A DNA stretch of 64,000 nt from Planococcus maritimus (GCF_001687625.2 NZ_CP016538.2:2324501-2388500), one strand, 5' to 3'. Counted from the first letter of the stretch, positions 1 to 9,327 are shown. The notes: a model not told the origin generated them from the letters alone. Program-made: numbers and translations.

Positions 1-258
1 GCCTTTGCCAGCATAATTACGTGTGTAATAGATTTTGTCAGCGCCAGGCGTCCCACTGAAATAATGGTATTTCCCCATCGCTTCATGTTCAGCATCGTCG
101 TTAAATTCCTTTAACTCAACCTGCATGCGCACTTCGCAACGCTCGTATTGTTCGCTCGTGCCTTCTGGGACATTATGGCCGTACGACCAACCGAAATTTT
201 TAATATTTGTTTTTATACCCAGCACTCCAGCAGACGCAATATAATAATAAGTTTTCAA
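1..258 (-). CDS. Unidentified EPS-locus protein, C-terminal part outside the window
   Basis: A reading frame starts at a TTG (256-258) preceded by a GGGGAG ribosome binding site and stays open to the left edge, giving the first 86 residues (LKTYYYIASAGVLGIKTNIK and onward). It lies 46 bp downstream of the glycosyltransferase and shares its direction, so it is probably the next gene of the polysaccharide operon. The start is rich in Tyr, followed by a mixed alpha/beta-looking sequence with no signal peptide. I do not recognise the family with confidence; HprK-like serine kinases occur in similar loci, but that is only a guess. Confidence 0.55.
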   Translation of the reverse strand, partial: MKTYYYIASAGVLGIKTNIKNFGWSYGHNVPEGTSEQYERCEVRMQVELKEFNDDAEHEAMGKYHYFSGTPGADKIYYTRNYAGKG

Positions 259-304
259 ATGAAACTCCCCTTTGTTTTTAATTTTCCCCGTATGACCCGA
301 ACCC

Positions 305-1483
305 TTAGTTCAATTCGCTCGCTGGCACCAGCGATTCAGCGAGGCAGTTTTTGTAGAAACTGTCCAGCTCTTTCCAAAGCACCTCATTGCTGAAATGAGC
401 ACTCGCCCATTCTCGCCCGGCTTCCCCAAACCGTGCGCGCAAACTCTCCGAGGCGATTAAGTCGCGAAGTGTTCTCGTAATATCCTGCAAATTTCCAGGA
501 TCCACCAAACAGCCAGTTTCTCCATCAACAATCGTATTTCTTGCACCTGTGACATCCGTAGCGACGACCGGAAGCCCACACAATGCAGCTTCAATCGAGA
601 CATTGCCAAAACCCTCACGTTTGGTCAGGAACACAAAAATGTCCATCAAATAGTAATAAGCGACCGGATCTGGAAGAAAGCCGGTCTTAATAATTCTCGG
701 ATTGTTTTCGATTTCCCATTTCACTTGATCATCCACCGGGTCATCATCTTCATAATCACCCACGATGAGCAAGCGCAGCTGATGGTTTTCTTGGCTTAAC
801 AGCTTAAAAGCAGCTACCAGTTCGTTAATGCCTTTATCTTTTGTCAATCGGCCAACGAACCCGAGAACTATATGTTTTTTGCTAAGTTGATAGCGCTCAC
901 GCAATTCCATTGCGGTTTTTTCAACTTCAGCGCTTTGCTGGAACCTTGCTATATCAAAGCCATCACCGCTGCCTTTACCAAGAACATTAATTTTTTGTTC
1001 ATCGGCAATGCCGAACTCAATTGCCTGCTCCCTCAAACTTTCCGATACGGCCAGGCAATGTGTGGCAGAAGAGGCAGCGACTTTCTCCATATTCAATAAC
1101 AAGCTGCGTTTCCATCCTATAGTCGTTTCCATCCTTAATCCCCGCATTGTATAAATCCTGATAGGCACCCGGCACATTTTTGCGGCAAGCGTGACGATAA
1201 GGCCAGCTTTCGGCGTACTGGCATTGACGATCAATGGGCGCTCCCGACGAAACAGCGCGACGCACCGGACAAGTGATTGTGCATCGCGCAGCGGCGAGAT
1301 GCCCCTATCCATTGACAATTCAAGCATTTCTACTTGTTCACTGGACTGAAATTCTTCGAAACCCTGCCCCCTAGAACTTAAGGCTTTCGGATCGAAACCT
1401 TGGCTCTTTAAATAGCGTAATTGTCCATTCATAAAGCTCAAACTTCCCGAAACAGTTACGGCGTGAATCAATTTTGTGGTCAT
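305..1483 (-). CDS. GT4 family glycosyltransferase
   Basis: This 392-aa protein has the two-Rossmann GT-B layout of family 4 retaining glycosyltransferases. The N-terminal acceptor half begins KLIHAVTVSGSL. The C-terminal donor half shows VLGFVGRLTKDKG (about residues 205-220) and the E-x7-E signature in EGFGNVSIE, followed by GLPVVATDVTGARN, which bind the nucleotide-sugar phosphate. It most likely adds a sugar to a lipid-linked repeat unit at the inner membrane face. The ATG follows GGAGGAGACTGCA. The gene begins 15 bp after the initiating sugar transferase, so both are co-transcribed. Donor and acceptor sugars cannot be read from the sequence. Confidence 0.9.
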   Translation of the reverse strand: MTTKLIHAVTVSGSLSFMNGQLRYLKSQGFDPKALSSRGQGFEEFQSSEQVEMLELSMDRGISPLRDAQSLVRCVALFRRERPLIVNASTPKAGLIVTLAAKMCRVPIRIYTMRGLRMETTIGWKRSLLLNMEKVAASSATHCLAVSESLREQAIEFGIADEQKINVLGKGSGDGFDIARFQQSAEVEKTAMELRERYQLSKKHIVLGFVGRLTKDKGINELVAAFKLLSQENHQLRLLIVGDYEDDDPVDDQVKWEIENNPRIIKTGFLPDPVAYYYLMDIFVFLTKREGFGNVSIEAALCGLPVVATDVTGARNTIVDGETGCLVDPGNLQDITRTLRDLIASESLRARFGEAGREWASAHFSNEVLWKELDSFYKNCLAESLVPASELN

Positions 1484-1498
1484 TGCAGTCTCCTCCGC

Positions 1499-2119
1499 TC
1501 AGCTTCTTTCGTAAATTTCCTCTGTCCGAAACACTTTTACTACCGTCTGCAGCAAGATATATAGGTTAAGACGCAAGCTTTTGCGGTTGATGTAATCAAT
1601 GTCGATATCGATTTTTTCATCCCAGCTCAAACTATTTCGGCCACTCACTTGTGCAAGTCCTGTGACCCCAGGCTTCACCATCAGCCGCTGCTTTTGGTAA
1701 TCATTATAATTATCTGTCTGGTCGATGACGGTCGGGCGCGGGCCGATGAATGACATATCCCCTTTGACAATGTTGATCAGCTGAGGCAATTCATCGATAC
1801 TTGTTTTGCGGAGGATGTTGCCAATTTTCGTAATGCTCGGATCGCCGTCAAACGGGTTAAGGCATTGACGCTTTCTATCCCGTCCATCTTCCATCGTCCG
1901 GAATTTATAGATGGTGAAATGACGTCCGTATAGTCCACCTCGCTGCTGCTTGAACATTGCTGGACCTGTTGACTCGATACGAATCAAGATGGCGACTGCT
2001 AGTAGTAGTGGCGATAAGACCAATAACATCAATGTGGCAAGAATAGCTTCAAACCATCTTGCTGCTGGGTTCGAGCGCTTTGGCCTCTTTTTTTCTTCAC
2101 TGAAATCTTCAACTATCAT
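1499..2119 (-). CDS. Initiating sugar transferase (WcaJ/EpsL-type phosphoglycosyl transferase)
   Basis: This 206-aa monotopic phosphoglycosyl transferase transfers a sugar-1-phosphate to undecaprenyl phosphate and so starts repeat-unit synthesis. One hydrophobic segment (about residues 24-47) is followed by the family motifs YKFRTM, the DELPQL active-site region (Asp-Glu pair), SFIGPRP and KPGVTGLAQVSGRN. The length matches short one-domain enzymes such as B. subtilis EpsL, not the long PssY/WbaP type. The start is supported by AAGGAGGGG 6 bp upstream. It sits between the degenerate dehydrogenase and the GT4 gene. Confidence 0.93.
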   Translation of the reverse strand: MIVEDFSEEKKRPKRSNPAARWFEAILATLMLLVLSPLLLAVAILIRIESTGPAMFKQQRGGLYGRHFTIYKFRTMEDGRDRKRQCLNPFDGDPSITKIGNILRKTSIDELPQLINIVKGDMSFIGPRPTVIDQTDNYNDYQKQRLMVKPGVTGLAQVSGRNSLSWDEKIDIDIDYINRKSLRLNLYILLQTVVKVFRTEEIYERS

Positions 2120-2132
2120 GGGCTGCCCCTCC

Positions 2133-3314
2133 TTACATTCTCCATAAGGTCACTTTTTCCGGTTTCTCATTCCGTTCGAGTATGCTCTTGACATCAAATA
2201 CATATGCTTCTTCATCAGTTAATAAGCGCTCAAATAATTTCCACCCCGCTTTTCGGTACGCTTCGTGAGGCACTGCGAGTATGACCGCAACCGCTGGAAG
2301 CAGCTCCTCTTGTCTCGTCAGCAACAGTCCCCCTACGCACTCTGCCTGCCTGAGCTCTAGCTGGGCATCCGACACTTGAACTTCTACGCCATATTCCTGA
2401 AGCTCTAAGACAAGTTCAAGCACTCCGGATTCTGGGGAGTCGCCGACACCATCTTGTTTCACAAGCCCAAGTACGGTGATGCGTGCTTCATGAATGACAA
2501 CTTCGCTTTGGATAAGCTTCTTGATAATCCGTTGCGCCACCAGCCGTCCCTTCATTTGTCTCTTACACCAAAAATCAGCTGCTGCTTGCCAGGACATTGG
2601 AGCGTCGCCGAGGAGATCCGGTTCAAATTTGATAAACCCGCGCTTCGTATTGGCCGTCTCCAGTACATCCTGCGTATCAATACCTTGCTGATCCAAGGTC
2701 AACGCTACTTCGTTCATTAAGGCGATGTTTACTTCTTTTTGAGCGATTTCGAGCAATTGAGCAGCCTCTGCAACCCGGATCGACTTTGCTTTGTGGATTC
2801 CAGCATCATGAACCGGCGTGAACAAATCAGCCAGATAATCCACGACCGGACCGCTTTGTCCTGCGATCACTTTGCGCATCTTCACCACTGCTCCTTGCGC
2901 TTCTTTGTGTTGCCATCTACTCGGCGCAAACCCGACAAAAAATTCTTTGCCGGCGGTAAAACCAGAATGCTGTTCGAGCAATGGGATGCAAACTTCTTCT
3001 GTCGTCCCCGGATAGACAGGGGCTTCGAAAATGAGCACGGAACCTTTTTTCATATGCTGTCCGACCATTTTGCATTGCATCGCAAGTGCATCTAATGTAT
3101 AGGCCGGGCGCTTCGGACCAGTCATCAAGAGGATGCCAGCATCGGCGAGTTCACTCACTTGATCGGTAAAAGCGATGCCGTGCTGATCAAATCGGGCTTT
3201 TTTAGAGCTGTCCGGATCGAATACGATGACCGGGTAAACGGCGCCAAACTTTGTTGCTGCAAGCAAGCTGGTTTCACTGACACCGACAATTGCGATTTTT
3301 ACATTTTCCATCAT
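2133..3314 (-). CDS. Nucleotide-sugar dehydrogenase homologue lacking catalytic residues (probable pseudoenzyme)
   Basis: The protein aligns end to end with UDP-sugar C6 dehydrogenases of the WecC/WbpA type: a central NIALMNEVALTLDQQGIDTQ helix, an ANTKRGFIKFEP segment and a C-terminal VLGL domain. The key sites are gone. The Rossmann loop reads GVSETS (residues 11-16) instead of GxGxxG. The conserved Lys of EAAK is Gln186. The catalytic Cys of GGHC is replaced (GDAP, near 236-239), and the FKEN motif reads VKQDG. The frame itself is intact, so it is probably expressed. ATG at 3312-3314 overlaps the upstream stop (ATGA) and follows GGAGAAGGTGGG. Oxidation activity is unlikely; a scaffold or binding role is inference. 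Confidence 0.8.
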   Translation of the reverse strand: MMENVKIAIVGVSETSLLAATKFGAVYPVIVFDPDSSKKARFDQHGIAFTDQVSELADAGILLMTGPKRPAYTLDALAMQCKMVGQHMKKGSVLIFEAPVYPGTTEEVCIPLLEQHSGFTAGKEFFVGFAPSRWQHKEAQGAVVKMRKVIAGQSGPVVDYLADLFTPVHDAGIHKAKSIRVAEAAQLLEIAQKEVNIALMNEVALTLDQQGIDTQDVLETANTKRGFIKFEPDLLGDAPMSWQAAADFWCKRQMKGRLVAQRIIKKLIQSEVVIHEARITVLGLVKQDGVGDSPESGVLELVLELQEYGVEVQVSDAQLELRQAECVGGLLLTRQEELLPAVAVILAVPHEAYRKAGWKLFERLLTDEEAYVFDVKSILERNEKPEKVTLWRM

Positions 3315-4594
3315 GAGCCCACCTTCTCCCCCTTTTTGCCTGTCCATTTCAATTTGATGAATTCCAGCAATTGCTTGCTATTAGCTGCTGCATACGACAG
3401 CAATAACAGCGGAATGATTTTATTGCGGTGGCGCATTGCAGTACCCGCACTTTGCGTCCCGTATGAATAAATGAATACGGTCATGCCGAGCACCAGCAGG
3501 ATAAATAGTTTCGCTCGGATCGGCATTTCACTCCGGTACAGCCCGTACAGCGTCGCGCCAATCAAGAATAAGTAAACACTTGAATCGAATAGAAAGCTGA
3601 TGATATCTGCAGTTCCTCGCCAATCGAGCGGAAGCGGAGAAAACAGGAAGTAGAACATTTTAAGTGGTGCCACGAGCAGCGCCGCTATGCCGGACAAACC
3701 ACTGAAGCTGGCCAAGTAGACCGATCCGCCTTCAGCAAAAATCTCGTACTCGACCGTGCTGCCTTCTTCCGTGACAAACTTACTTAAGAAGACATCGGTA
3801 TTTTGCAAGACGAGAAAAGCGATGCCACCGACAAACAGTAAATAAATGAGCGGTGTGGAAATCTTGCTGCCCATCTTCCCACGCTCCAGCCAGACAAACG
3901 AGGCCATATAGACGAGCAGCAAGCCGATCATGCCGGTGTGGAACATCATCGCCAAAATCGATAAGACGACCGCCCAGCCAAACTGGAAAAACGACCGCTC
4001 CCCCATCCAGCGCAGGAAGTAATAAAGTGACACGGTCGTGAAGAAAATGATGAGCGCTTCCCGGAGCAAGATGCTCGACATGAAAATACTGTTCGGCATC
4101 AAGGTGAAGATTAGCAAAGCAATAAAGCTCAATTTCTTCTCAATCTGCAAATAGTTCAATGACTTGAAAAGGAAGACCGCTGAAAACACCCAGCAGGCGA
4201 TATTGAGAAATTGTGAATACGCCCGCTGATCGCCAACCATATAGTAGAGCCCTGACAAAAATGGCACGTACACCGTATGGGTCTGGTCAAGTGGATATTG
4301 GCCATTGGCAACCAAGACGGATACTTCATGGAAATATTCTGTATCCGTGCCGCTCGAGAAGATTCCAATTGAGGGAACATATAAATCAATGAATAAAATG
4401 ACCACCCGTACGGCGAACCCTGCAAAAATGACGAACAGCCACTCATTTTTCAAATTGCGGTATAAATACAATGAAATGGCAACTATTCCAGTAAAGACGA
4501 GAAGCATCGCATACCCATCACCCGGCGGGAGAAAATCTTTAATCAAAAATGTGGCAAGAATCTGTATGACAAAAAATCCAATTACATAAATCAC
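3311..4594 (-). CDS. Polytopic membrane protein, probable EPS polymerase or GT-C-type enzyme
   Basis: This 427-aa protein has about ten to eleven hydrophobic segments spread over its length, with an extracytoplasmic loop after the third that contains GTDTEYFHE and a later MSSILLREALIIFF segment. The charged acidic loop and helix pattern recall Wzy/EpsG polymerases and GT-C transferases, but no signature is conclusive. It lies 19 bp after the flippase gene and overlaps the next gene by ATGA, so it is translationally coupled in the polysaccharide operon. Polymerisation of repeat units outside the membrane is inferred from this position. Confidence 0.7.
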   Translation of the reverse strand: MIYVIGFFVIQILATFLIKDFLPPGDGYAMLLVFTGIVAISLYLYRNLKNEWLFVIFAGFAVRVVILFIDLYVPSIGIFSSGTDTEYFHEVSVLVANGQYPLDQTHTVYVPFLSGLYYMVGDQRAYSQFLNIACWVFSAVFLFKSLNYLQIEKKLSFIALLIFTLMPNSIFMSSILLREALIIFFTTVSLYYFLRWMGERSFFQFGWAVVLSILAMMFHTGMIGLLLVYMASFVWLERGKMGSKISTPLIYLLFVGGIAFLVLQNTDVFLSKFVTEEGSTVEYEIFAEGGSVYLASFSGLSGIAALLVAPLKMFYFLFSPLPLDWRGTADIISFLFDSSVYLFLIGATLYGLYRSEMPIRAKLFILLVLGMTVFIYSYGTQSAGTAMRHRNKIIPLLLLSYAAANSKQLLEFIKLKWTGKKGEKVGS

Positions 4595-4613
4595 GAACCT
4601 CCACCCCCTTCTT

Positions 4614-6128
4614 TCAACGTCTGGCTAAGGCCAACACACGAGCTTTGTAATAAGCAATGTCACTTAATTGCAGCACCCACAACATTGCTGCATATACGAC
4701 AACACCTATACATACGCCGATGAACAATGCTGCAATATCCCCGACTGCAAGCAGCGAAACCGAATATGCCGTTCGTGCTGCGACACCCATGATGATCGCT
4801 GCGAGAATACCTTTACTTAAATCAATCATTAATCTGCGACTGTCAAGCGAGCCTACTTTGCGAACCAGTGATGCGTACAAAAGAACCGTACTGACGATTG
4901 CAGCGATACTAGTCGCAAGGGCCAAGCCGTTCAAGCCGATAATGCGAGACAACACCAAATTCAATCCAACATTTAAAAACATGGCGCCAAACGCGTTGAT
5001 CATCGGCGTTCGTGAATCCTCTAAGGAATAAAACACTTTCGACAGCACTTCACGCAAGCCAAACCCGAGCAACCCGAGTGCGTAAAAAAATATTAAACCG
5101 GTGGTCATTTCAATTTCGTATTCATCAAATTCCCCTCTCCCAAACATTAGTTCAGTAATTTGTCTCGAAAAAATCATCATGCCTACTGCTGCAGGGATAA
5201 CGATAATTGATATTGCTGCAATAACTTTTCCTACAACGTCTTTAAGCTCTTTTATTTCTTTTCTCGCTGCTAATTTGGAGATTTTAGGAAACATCACTTT
5301 AACTATGGCAAGTACAAATATCGCTTGAACAAAGAAGACCAGTCTGTGGGCATAAGTTAAGGCTGAAATTCCGCCTTCCGTAATTTGTGAAGCGATAGTT
5401 CTATCTACCAATACATTTATTTGATCAGCGGATACTCCAATGATCACTGGAATGGCAAGAACAATCATTCTCTTCAAGTCTTGATCTTTAAAATCCAATA
5501 CAAATCGATGGCGATAACCACTTTTTTTAATAGCTGGAATCATACTTAAAAACTGAACGATAACTGCTAATACAGTTCCTATTGCTAAGATGTAAAGTCC
5601 CAACCATGAACTAATGGCAATAGTGGCAATCAAAATGATATTTAAGGGTAAACCACTTAATTCTGTTATAAGAAAACGATTTTTCACTTCCAGATAGCTA
5701 GTGAAAATAAATATCAATGCAGTGAAATATAATGTCACTGAAATAATGCGAGTGAATATTACAGCAATTCGTAAAGTTTCACCTTCAAAACCAAACGCGA
5801 ACAATTTAACGATTGGTGTAGTAAAGCAAATAATCATTAAGACTAATATTGTCGTTAACAACATGACTGTATTAGTAACATTTACAGTGAACTTCTCTGC
5901 TGGTTCTCTTCCACGCTCCTTAAAAATTTTTGTATAAACAGGAATATAACTGGCTGCGATACCCATACCAATAAATGCGAAGATAACAGTAGAGATATTA
6001 GTAGAAATCAGATAGGCGTCTGTAAGACCATTAGCCCCATAAAAGTAGGCAAGAAATATATCTCGTGAAAATCCCATGATTTTAGTGATAATTACAATGA
6101 GCATAATGGAAATAACTGTTTTTTCCAT
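4614..6128 (-). CDS. MurJ/MVF-family lipid-linked oligosaccharide flippase
   Basis: This 504-aa, roughly 14-helix protein of the MVF branch of the MOP superfamily begins EKTVISIMLIVIITKIMGFS and has the MurJ-like GFSRDIFLAYFYGANGLTDAY segment. Such proteins flip lipid II or lipid-linked repeat units. Here its place at the head of an EPS operon suggests the polysaccharide intermediate rather than lipid II. I chose the ATG at 6126-6128 because AAGAGG lies 8 bp upstream; the longer frame from 6152 has no ribosome binding site. The 5' two thirds looks clearly more AT-rich than the 3' third, which could mean a mosaic gene. Confidence 0.88.
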   Translation of the reverse strand: MEKTVISIMLIVIITKIMGFSRDIFLAYFYGANGLTDAYLISTNISTVIFAFIGMGIAASYIPVYTKIFKERGREPAEKFTVNVTNTVMLLTTILVLMIICFTTPIVKLFAFGFEGETLRIAVIFTRIISVTLYFTALIFIFTSYLEVKNRFLITELSGLPLNIILIATIAISSWLGLYILAIGTVLAVIVQFLSMIPAIKKSGYRHRFVLDFKDQDLKRMIVLAIPVIIGVSADQINVLVDRTIASQITEGGISALTYAHRLVFFVQAIFVLAIVKVMFPKISKLAARKEIKELKDVVGKVIAAISIIVIPAAVGMMIFSRQITELMFGRGEFDEYEIEMTTGLIFFYALGLLGFGLREVLSKVFYSLEDSRTPMINAFGAMFLNVGLNLVLSRIIGLNGLALATSIAAIVSTVLLYASLVRKVGSLDSRRLMIDLSKGILAAIIMGVAARTAYSVSLLAVGDIAALFIGVCIGVVVYAAMLWVLQLSDIAYYKARVLALARR

Positions 6129-6570
6129 AGTTTCAACCTCTTTTGCGTTCATTCTGGAAGCAAGATTTCACTCCCGAAGCGGTGATCGAGCGAACCATTT
6201 AACTTGGCCGTCTATTTTCAGCAGCTTCCCTCCTTAGAGTGTGGCGCGGATGGAGTCCTGTTGTTATTCATCCTATGTCGCAGAGGTTAAGAGATGGTTA
6301 AACTCATTAAACGTTTCATAAATTTTTGTTTAATTCAGAAATTTAAAAGGTAATAAGATGGTGTTTTACAAGCTGTACATTCCTTTGCCTGCAAGATGAA
6401 ACCAAATGATGGGTTAACAGCGGTTCGGGATATTACAAATAACAACCAACGTGTCCATCCCATAGCCATAATCAATCCTCTCCACTTAGCTGATCGAAAA
6501 CATCCTATACTTCACCGGTAGAGCCTCCAGTAAAATTTATCAACCATCCGGCTGCACTAAGAAAATGAAT

Positions 6571-6638
6571 TGCCCCAAGCGGGAAGCGGCTATCTAACGC
6601 TGAAGCATCCAGCAAGCAACCCATCTCGCTCACTCGCC
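6571..6638. repeat. 68-bp repeat, copy 1
   Basis: The segment begins TGCCCCAAGCGGGAAGCGG and ends CTCGCTCACTCGCC. A second copy at 6799-6866 differs at only a handful of positions. The GGGAAGCG core also appears in the 237-bp array (GGGAAGCGATTCC), so it is part of the same element family. Confidence 0.8.
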
Positions 6639-6757
6639 AACTTTCAAGACCAGCTACCCAACCACAAGCAGCGGATGAAAAAGAGAGATGAAGACATTCC
6701 ATCGCATAAAATTCCATCGAAATCTAAAAGCTGAACCGCGCACACGGGCGAGCCGAC

Positions 6758-6790
6758 GACATCAGACAAGTGCTCTTCTTGTCTGATGTC
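6758..6790. repeat. Hairpin core of dispersed repeat element (13-bp stem, 7-nt loop)
   Basis: Left arm GACATCAGACAAG (6758-6770), loop TGCTCTT, right arm CTTGTCTGATGTC (6778-6790) form a perfect 13-bp stem. GGGCGAGCCGACG lies just before it and AAAGGCC just after. The same geometry with compensating stem changes recurs at 18474, 18711, 18948 and 35177. Confidence 0.85.
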
Positions 6791-6798
6791 AAAAGGCC

Positions 6799-6866
6799 TG
6801 CCCCAAGCGGGAAGCGGTTATCTAACGCTGAAGCATTCAACAAGCAGTCCATCTCGCTCACTCGTC
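6799..6866. repeat. 68-bp repeat, copy 2
   Basis: This is the second copy of the 6571-6638 repeat, placed directly after the hairpin core and its AAAGGCC tail. Confidence 0.8.
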
Positions 6867-6885
6867 CATCTCTCTAAAAAACCAT

Positions 6886-6917
6886 AAAAAGCGTCCGCCA
6901 AAACCTCGGCGGACGCT
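6886..6917 (-). terminator. Rho-independent terminator
   Basis: Arms AGCGTCCGCC and GGCGGACGCT pair perfectly over 10 bp around an 8-nt loop. On the minus strand the stem is followed by TTTTTATGG, directly after the acyltransferase gene ending at 6936. Confidence 0.9.
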
Positions 6918-6935
6918 CAGTGATTTGATAAAGTT

Positions 6936-7943
6936 TTATACGCTGCTCAATAGCTTGCCAATATTGGCACGGTACGCCGGAAAAAAGGGCTCATCCACAC
7001 GAGCGCTGGACCTTTTGCACAACTCTTCGTAAACTTCAGCATTCCAAATTTTACGGCCGGTATAAAAATGGTAGCCAGTGTGTTGGCCAAACTTCTTCTT
7101 GAACTTATACAACGGATCTTCCTTATCATTCGTCCGGCCACCTCCAGCATGGATCAGCTTAACGCCATTCTCTTTGCCCCAGCGCACAGCGCCGTATTGC
7201 AAAACGTAGATAGGCGACAACTGATGGAAGTCGTGGATTGTGCCAGAAAGGTGCGTGTGCAGGACGCCATCATAAAGAAAATGCAATTCCGCCGCAATTA
7301 CTTCCCCTTCATAGAGGGCTTCGGCCAAAATGATGTTATCGGCAAACTTCAACAGGCAGCTGTCAAAATACACATCATCAAAGAAGTAATAGGAATCCGC
7401 ATGCACCCGGCTCATCGTTTCGCGATAAATCTCCTTGAAACGGCTAAGGTCTCTCGGTGCAACGGTGATGCGGCAGGTGACACCTGCATTCAGCGAGCGG
7501 CGTAATGTTTTTCTGGCGGACTTTGAAAACTCGGAAGCAACCGGATCATCGAAACCATCGATTGTCGTCCCGACAGTTTCGCGTTGGTATGTGATATCGT
7601 AGCAATTGGAAAAATCGCGGGCATTGTCGAAAATTGGATGAAATCTAACAAATTCACTGACAATCCGTTGCTCTTCGCAATATTTACGAAACGCGTTCTC
7701 GAAAGCATGGACTAGATCAGAATGGCAGCCCGTAGCACAACGCAAAATTCTGGGACCTCCGTAACCGTAAGGAGTGATGGCGTCATACCATGTGTCCCCT
7801 TGGATTGGCATCGGAATTTCACGTTTGATGAACAGGTGCTTAATTTCGCCGTAAGCGCTTTGAAAAACGAATTCCTCACACACACCTCGCTCCATCCTCT
7901 CATAGAGCTTGCCGTATGCTTCTTCGAAAAACAAATCCTTCAA
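6936..7943 (-). CDS. FemAB-like GNAT-fold acyltransferase 1
   Basis: This 335-aa protein belongs to the FemAB-type double-GNAT family, whose best-known members use aminoacyl-tRNA to add amino acids to peptidoglycan precursors. Typical features are YGYGGPRIL, FVRFHPIFDN, the central SKSARKTLRRSLNAGVT stretch, then LHTHLSGTIHDFHQLSPIYVLQYGAVRW and HAGGGRTNDKEDPLYKFKKKFG. The TTG at 7943 aligns with the ATG of the neighbouring paralogue (8049-9056) and has AGGAA 8 bp upstream; both proteins are then 335 aa. The target is unknown; modification of a surface polymer fits the locus. Confidence 0.88.
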   Translation of the reverse strand: MKDLFFEEAYGKLYERMERGVCEEFVFQSAYGEIKHLFIKREIPMPIQGDTWYDAITPYGYGGPRILRCATGCHSDLVHAFENAFRKYCEEQRIVSEFVRFHPIFDNARDFSNCYDITYQRETVGTTIDGFDDPVASEFSKSARKTLRRSLNAGVTCRITVAPRDLSRFKEIYRETMSRVHADSYYFFDDVYFDSCLLKFADNIILAEALYEGEVIAAELHFLYDGVLHTHLSGTIHDFHQLSPIYVLQYGAVRWGKENGVKLIHAGGGRTNDKEDPLYKFKKKFGQHTGYHFYTGRKIWNAEVYEELCKRSSARVDEPFFPAYRANIGKLLSSV

Positions 7944-8048
7944 TACGTCCACTTCCTTTCATATACGCCGCTTCACACGGCTGGCCTTCACATGCTAAAC
8001 CTCATTTCTGTTGTGGTTTGTTCATGCTCCCCCTTTGGATTCTCTCTA

Positions 8049-9056
8049 CTACACTTCACTGGCTTCTTTTGCCGGATGTTTCCGGTAGGCTGGGAAAAAG
8101 TCATCTGTCACAGCGGCATTTACGGCTTCACAAAGCTTTGTGTAAATTTCTTCGTTCCATACTTTTTGCCCGCTATAAAATACAAAACTCGTTTGGCGCG
8201 CAAATTGCTGTTTGAAACGAAGCAAATTATCCGTAGCGCTATTCGTCCGTCCGCCGCCTCCATGAATCAGTTTGATGCCGTGTTCTTTCGCCCACATCAC
8301 CGCTGCATACTGCATGATGTAAACCGGCGAAAGATGATGGAATTCTTCATACGTTCCAGACAAATGGGTATGAATCAAATCGTTGTAGACAAATTGCAAC
8401 TCCATGCCAATTACTTCACCTTCATACAATGCTTCAACCAACAATAAACACTGTTTGAATGATTCGAGCAATTGCACGAAATAGTTTTCGTTGAAATAAT
8501 AAAACGGATCTGCCTGATTGCGGTCCATCGTCGCAAAGTAAACCTGTTGGAATGCTTTCAAGTTATCCGGCCCAAGCGTTACCCGGTATTCAACGCCCTT
8601 GCGCAATGCCTTCCGGATATTCTTCCTTGCTGATGCACTGAACTCGGCTTCGACCGGATCGTCATAAACCGCAATCGACGTGCCAACCGTATCGCGCAAA
8701 TAGCGGACCTCGTAGCTACACTCAAAATCCTTGGCATTGCCGAGCACTGGATGGAATCGAATAAATTCAGCCACCACTCGTTCGTCTCTACAGTAAACCG
8801 CGAAGGCTGATGCAAAGGCCGCTGCCAGCTCTTCCTTGTGTTCCGGCGCACAGCCCGTCATTAAAGGGCCGCCATAGCCATATGGCGTGACAATATCAAA
8901 GTAGCGTTCGGATCCAAGCAGAATCGGAATTTCTCGTTTGATGAACACATGCCGAACGTGTCCAAGCGGATGAGCGAATTCAAATACTTGGAGCACGCCT
9001 TTCTCAATTTCTTCATACAACTTCCCGTATCGTTCATCGAAATAAAGATCCCCCAT
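8049..9056 (-). CDS. FemAB-like GNAT-fold acyltransferase 2
   Basis: This 335-aa paralogue of the gene at 6936-7943 is collinear throughout (YGYGGPLMT, FIRFHPVLGNAKDF, FSASARKNIRKALRKGV, LIHTHLSGTYEEFHHLSPVYIMQYAAVMW, HGGGGRTNSATDNLLRFKQQF). The ATG at 9054-9056 follows AGAAGG with 9-bp spacing; the longer frame to 9143 lacks a binding site. The two are probably tandem duplicates in one transcription unit, with about 100 bp between them. Different specificities, as for FemX/A/B, are possible but not shown. Confidence 0.88.
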   Translation of the reverse strand: MGDLYFDERYGKLYEEIEKGVLQVFEFAHPLGHVRHVFIKREIPILLGSERYFDIVTPYGYGGPLMTGCAPEHKEELAAAFASAFAVYCRDERVVAEFIRFHPVLGNAKDFECSYEVRYLRDTVGTSIAVYDDPVEAEFSASARKNIRKALRKGVEYRVTLGPDNLKAFQQVYFATMDRNQADPFYYFNENYFVQLLESFKQCLLLVEALYEGEVIGMELQFVYNDLIHTHLSGTYEEFHHLSPVYIMQYAAVMWAKEHGIKLIHGGGGRTNSATDNLLRFKQQFARQTSFVFYSGQKVWNEEIYTKLCEAVNAAVTDDFFPAYRKHPAKEASEV

Positions 9057-9327
9057 CTTGTTTTCCTTCTTTCTCGTTGTAGGTTGAGAATCATCCCCAC
9101 CATGCCTGGTCGAGTTCTTGCCATTGCATGCACTCCTTTCCAAATGAAAGCCTTTAGTAGCTCCTATCCTAAAAGACCCAGGTTAAAGACAGGTTAAACA
9201 AGGCGCATTTTTTACGTACTTATATATAGATATAATTGCTTGAAAAGGAGACACGATTCTTTGCGAAAATGAAAACATTTACTTACTATAAGAAATGAAG
9301 AACTATAGAAAAAAGAGGTGCATACCG

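Larger units (their letters stand above)
6129..6935. other. Non-coding 0.8-kb interval with repeats
   Basis: No credible gene lies here. The interval should contain the promoter of the minus-strand EPS operon (upstream of 6128), but no single promoter stands out. Between 6571 and 6866 it carries two copies of a 68-bp repeat and one 13-bp stem hairpin belonging to the dispersed element described at 18.3-19.1 kb. It ends with the terminator of the acyltransferase gene at 6936. Confidence 0.7.

Noticed and set aside
7722-8447. 241-codon plus-strand open frame
   Set aside because: It spans the end of one FemAB-like gene, the intergenic gap and part of the second, all antisense.
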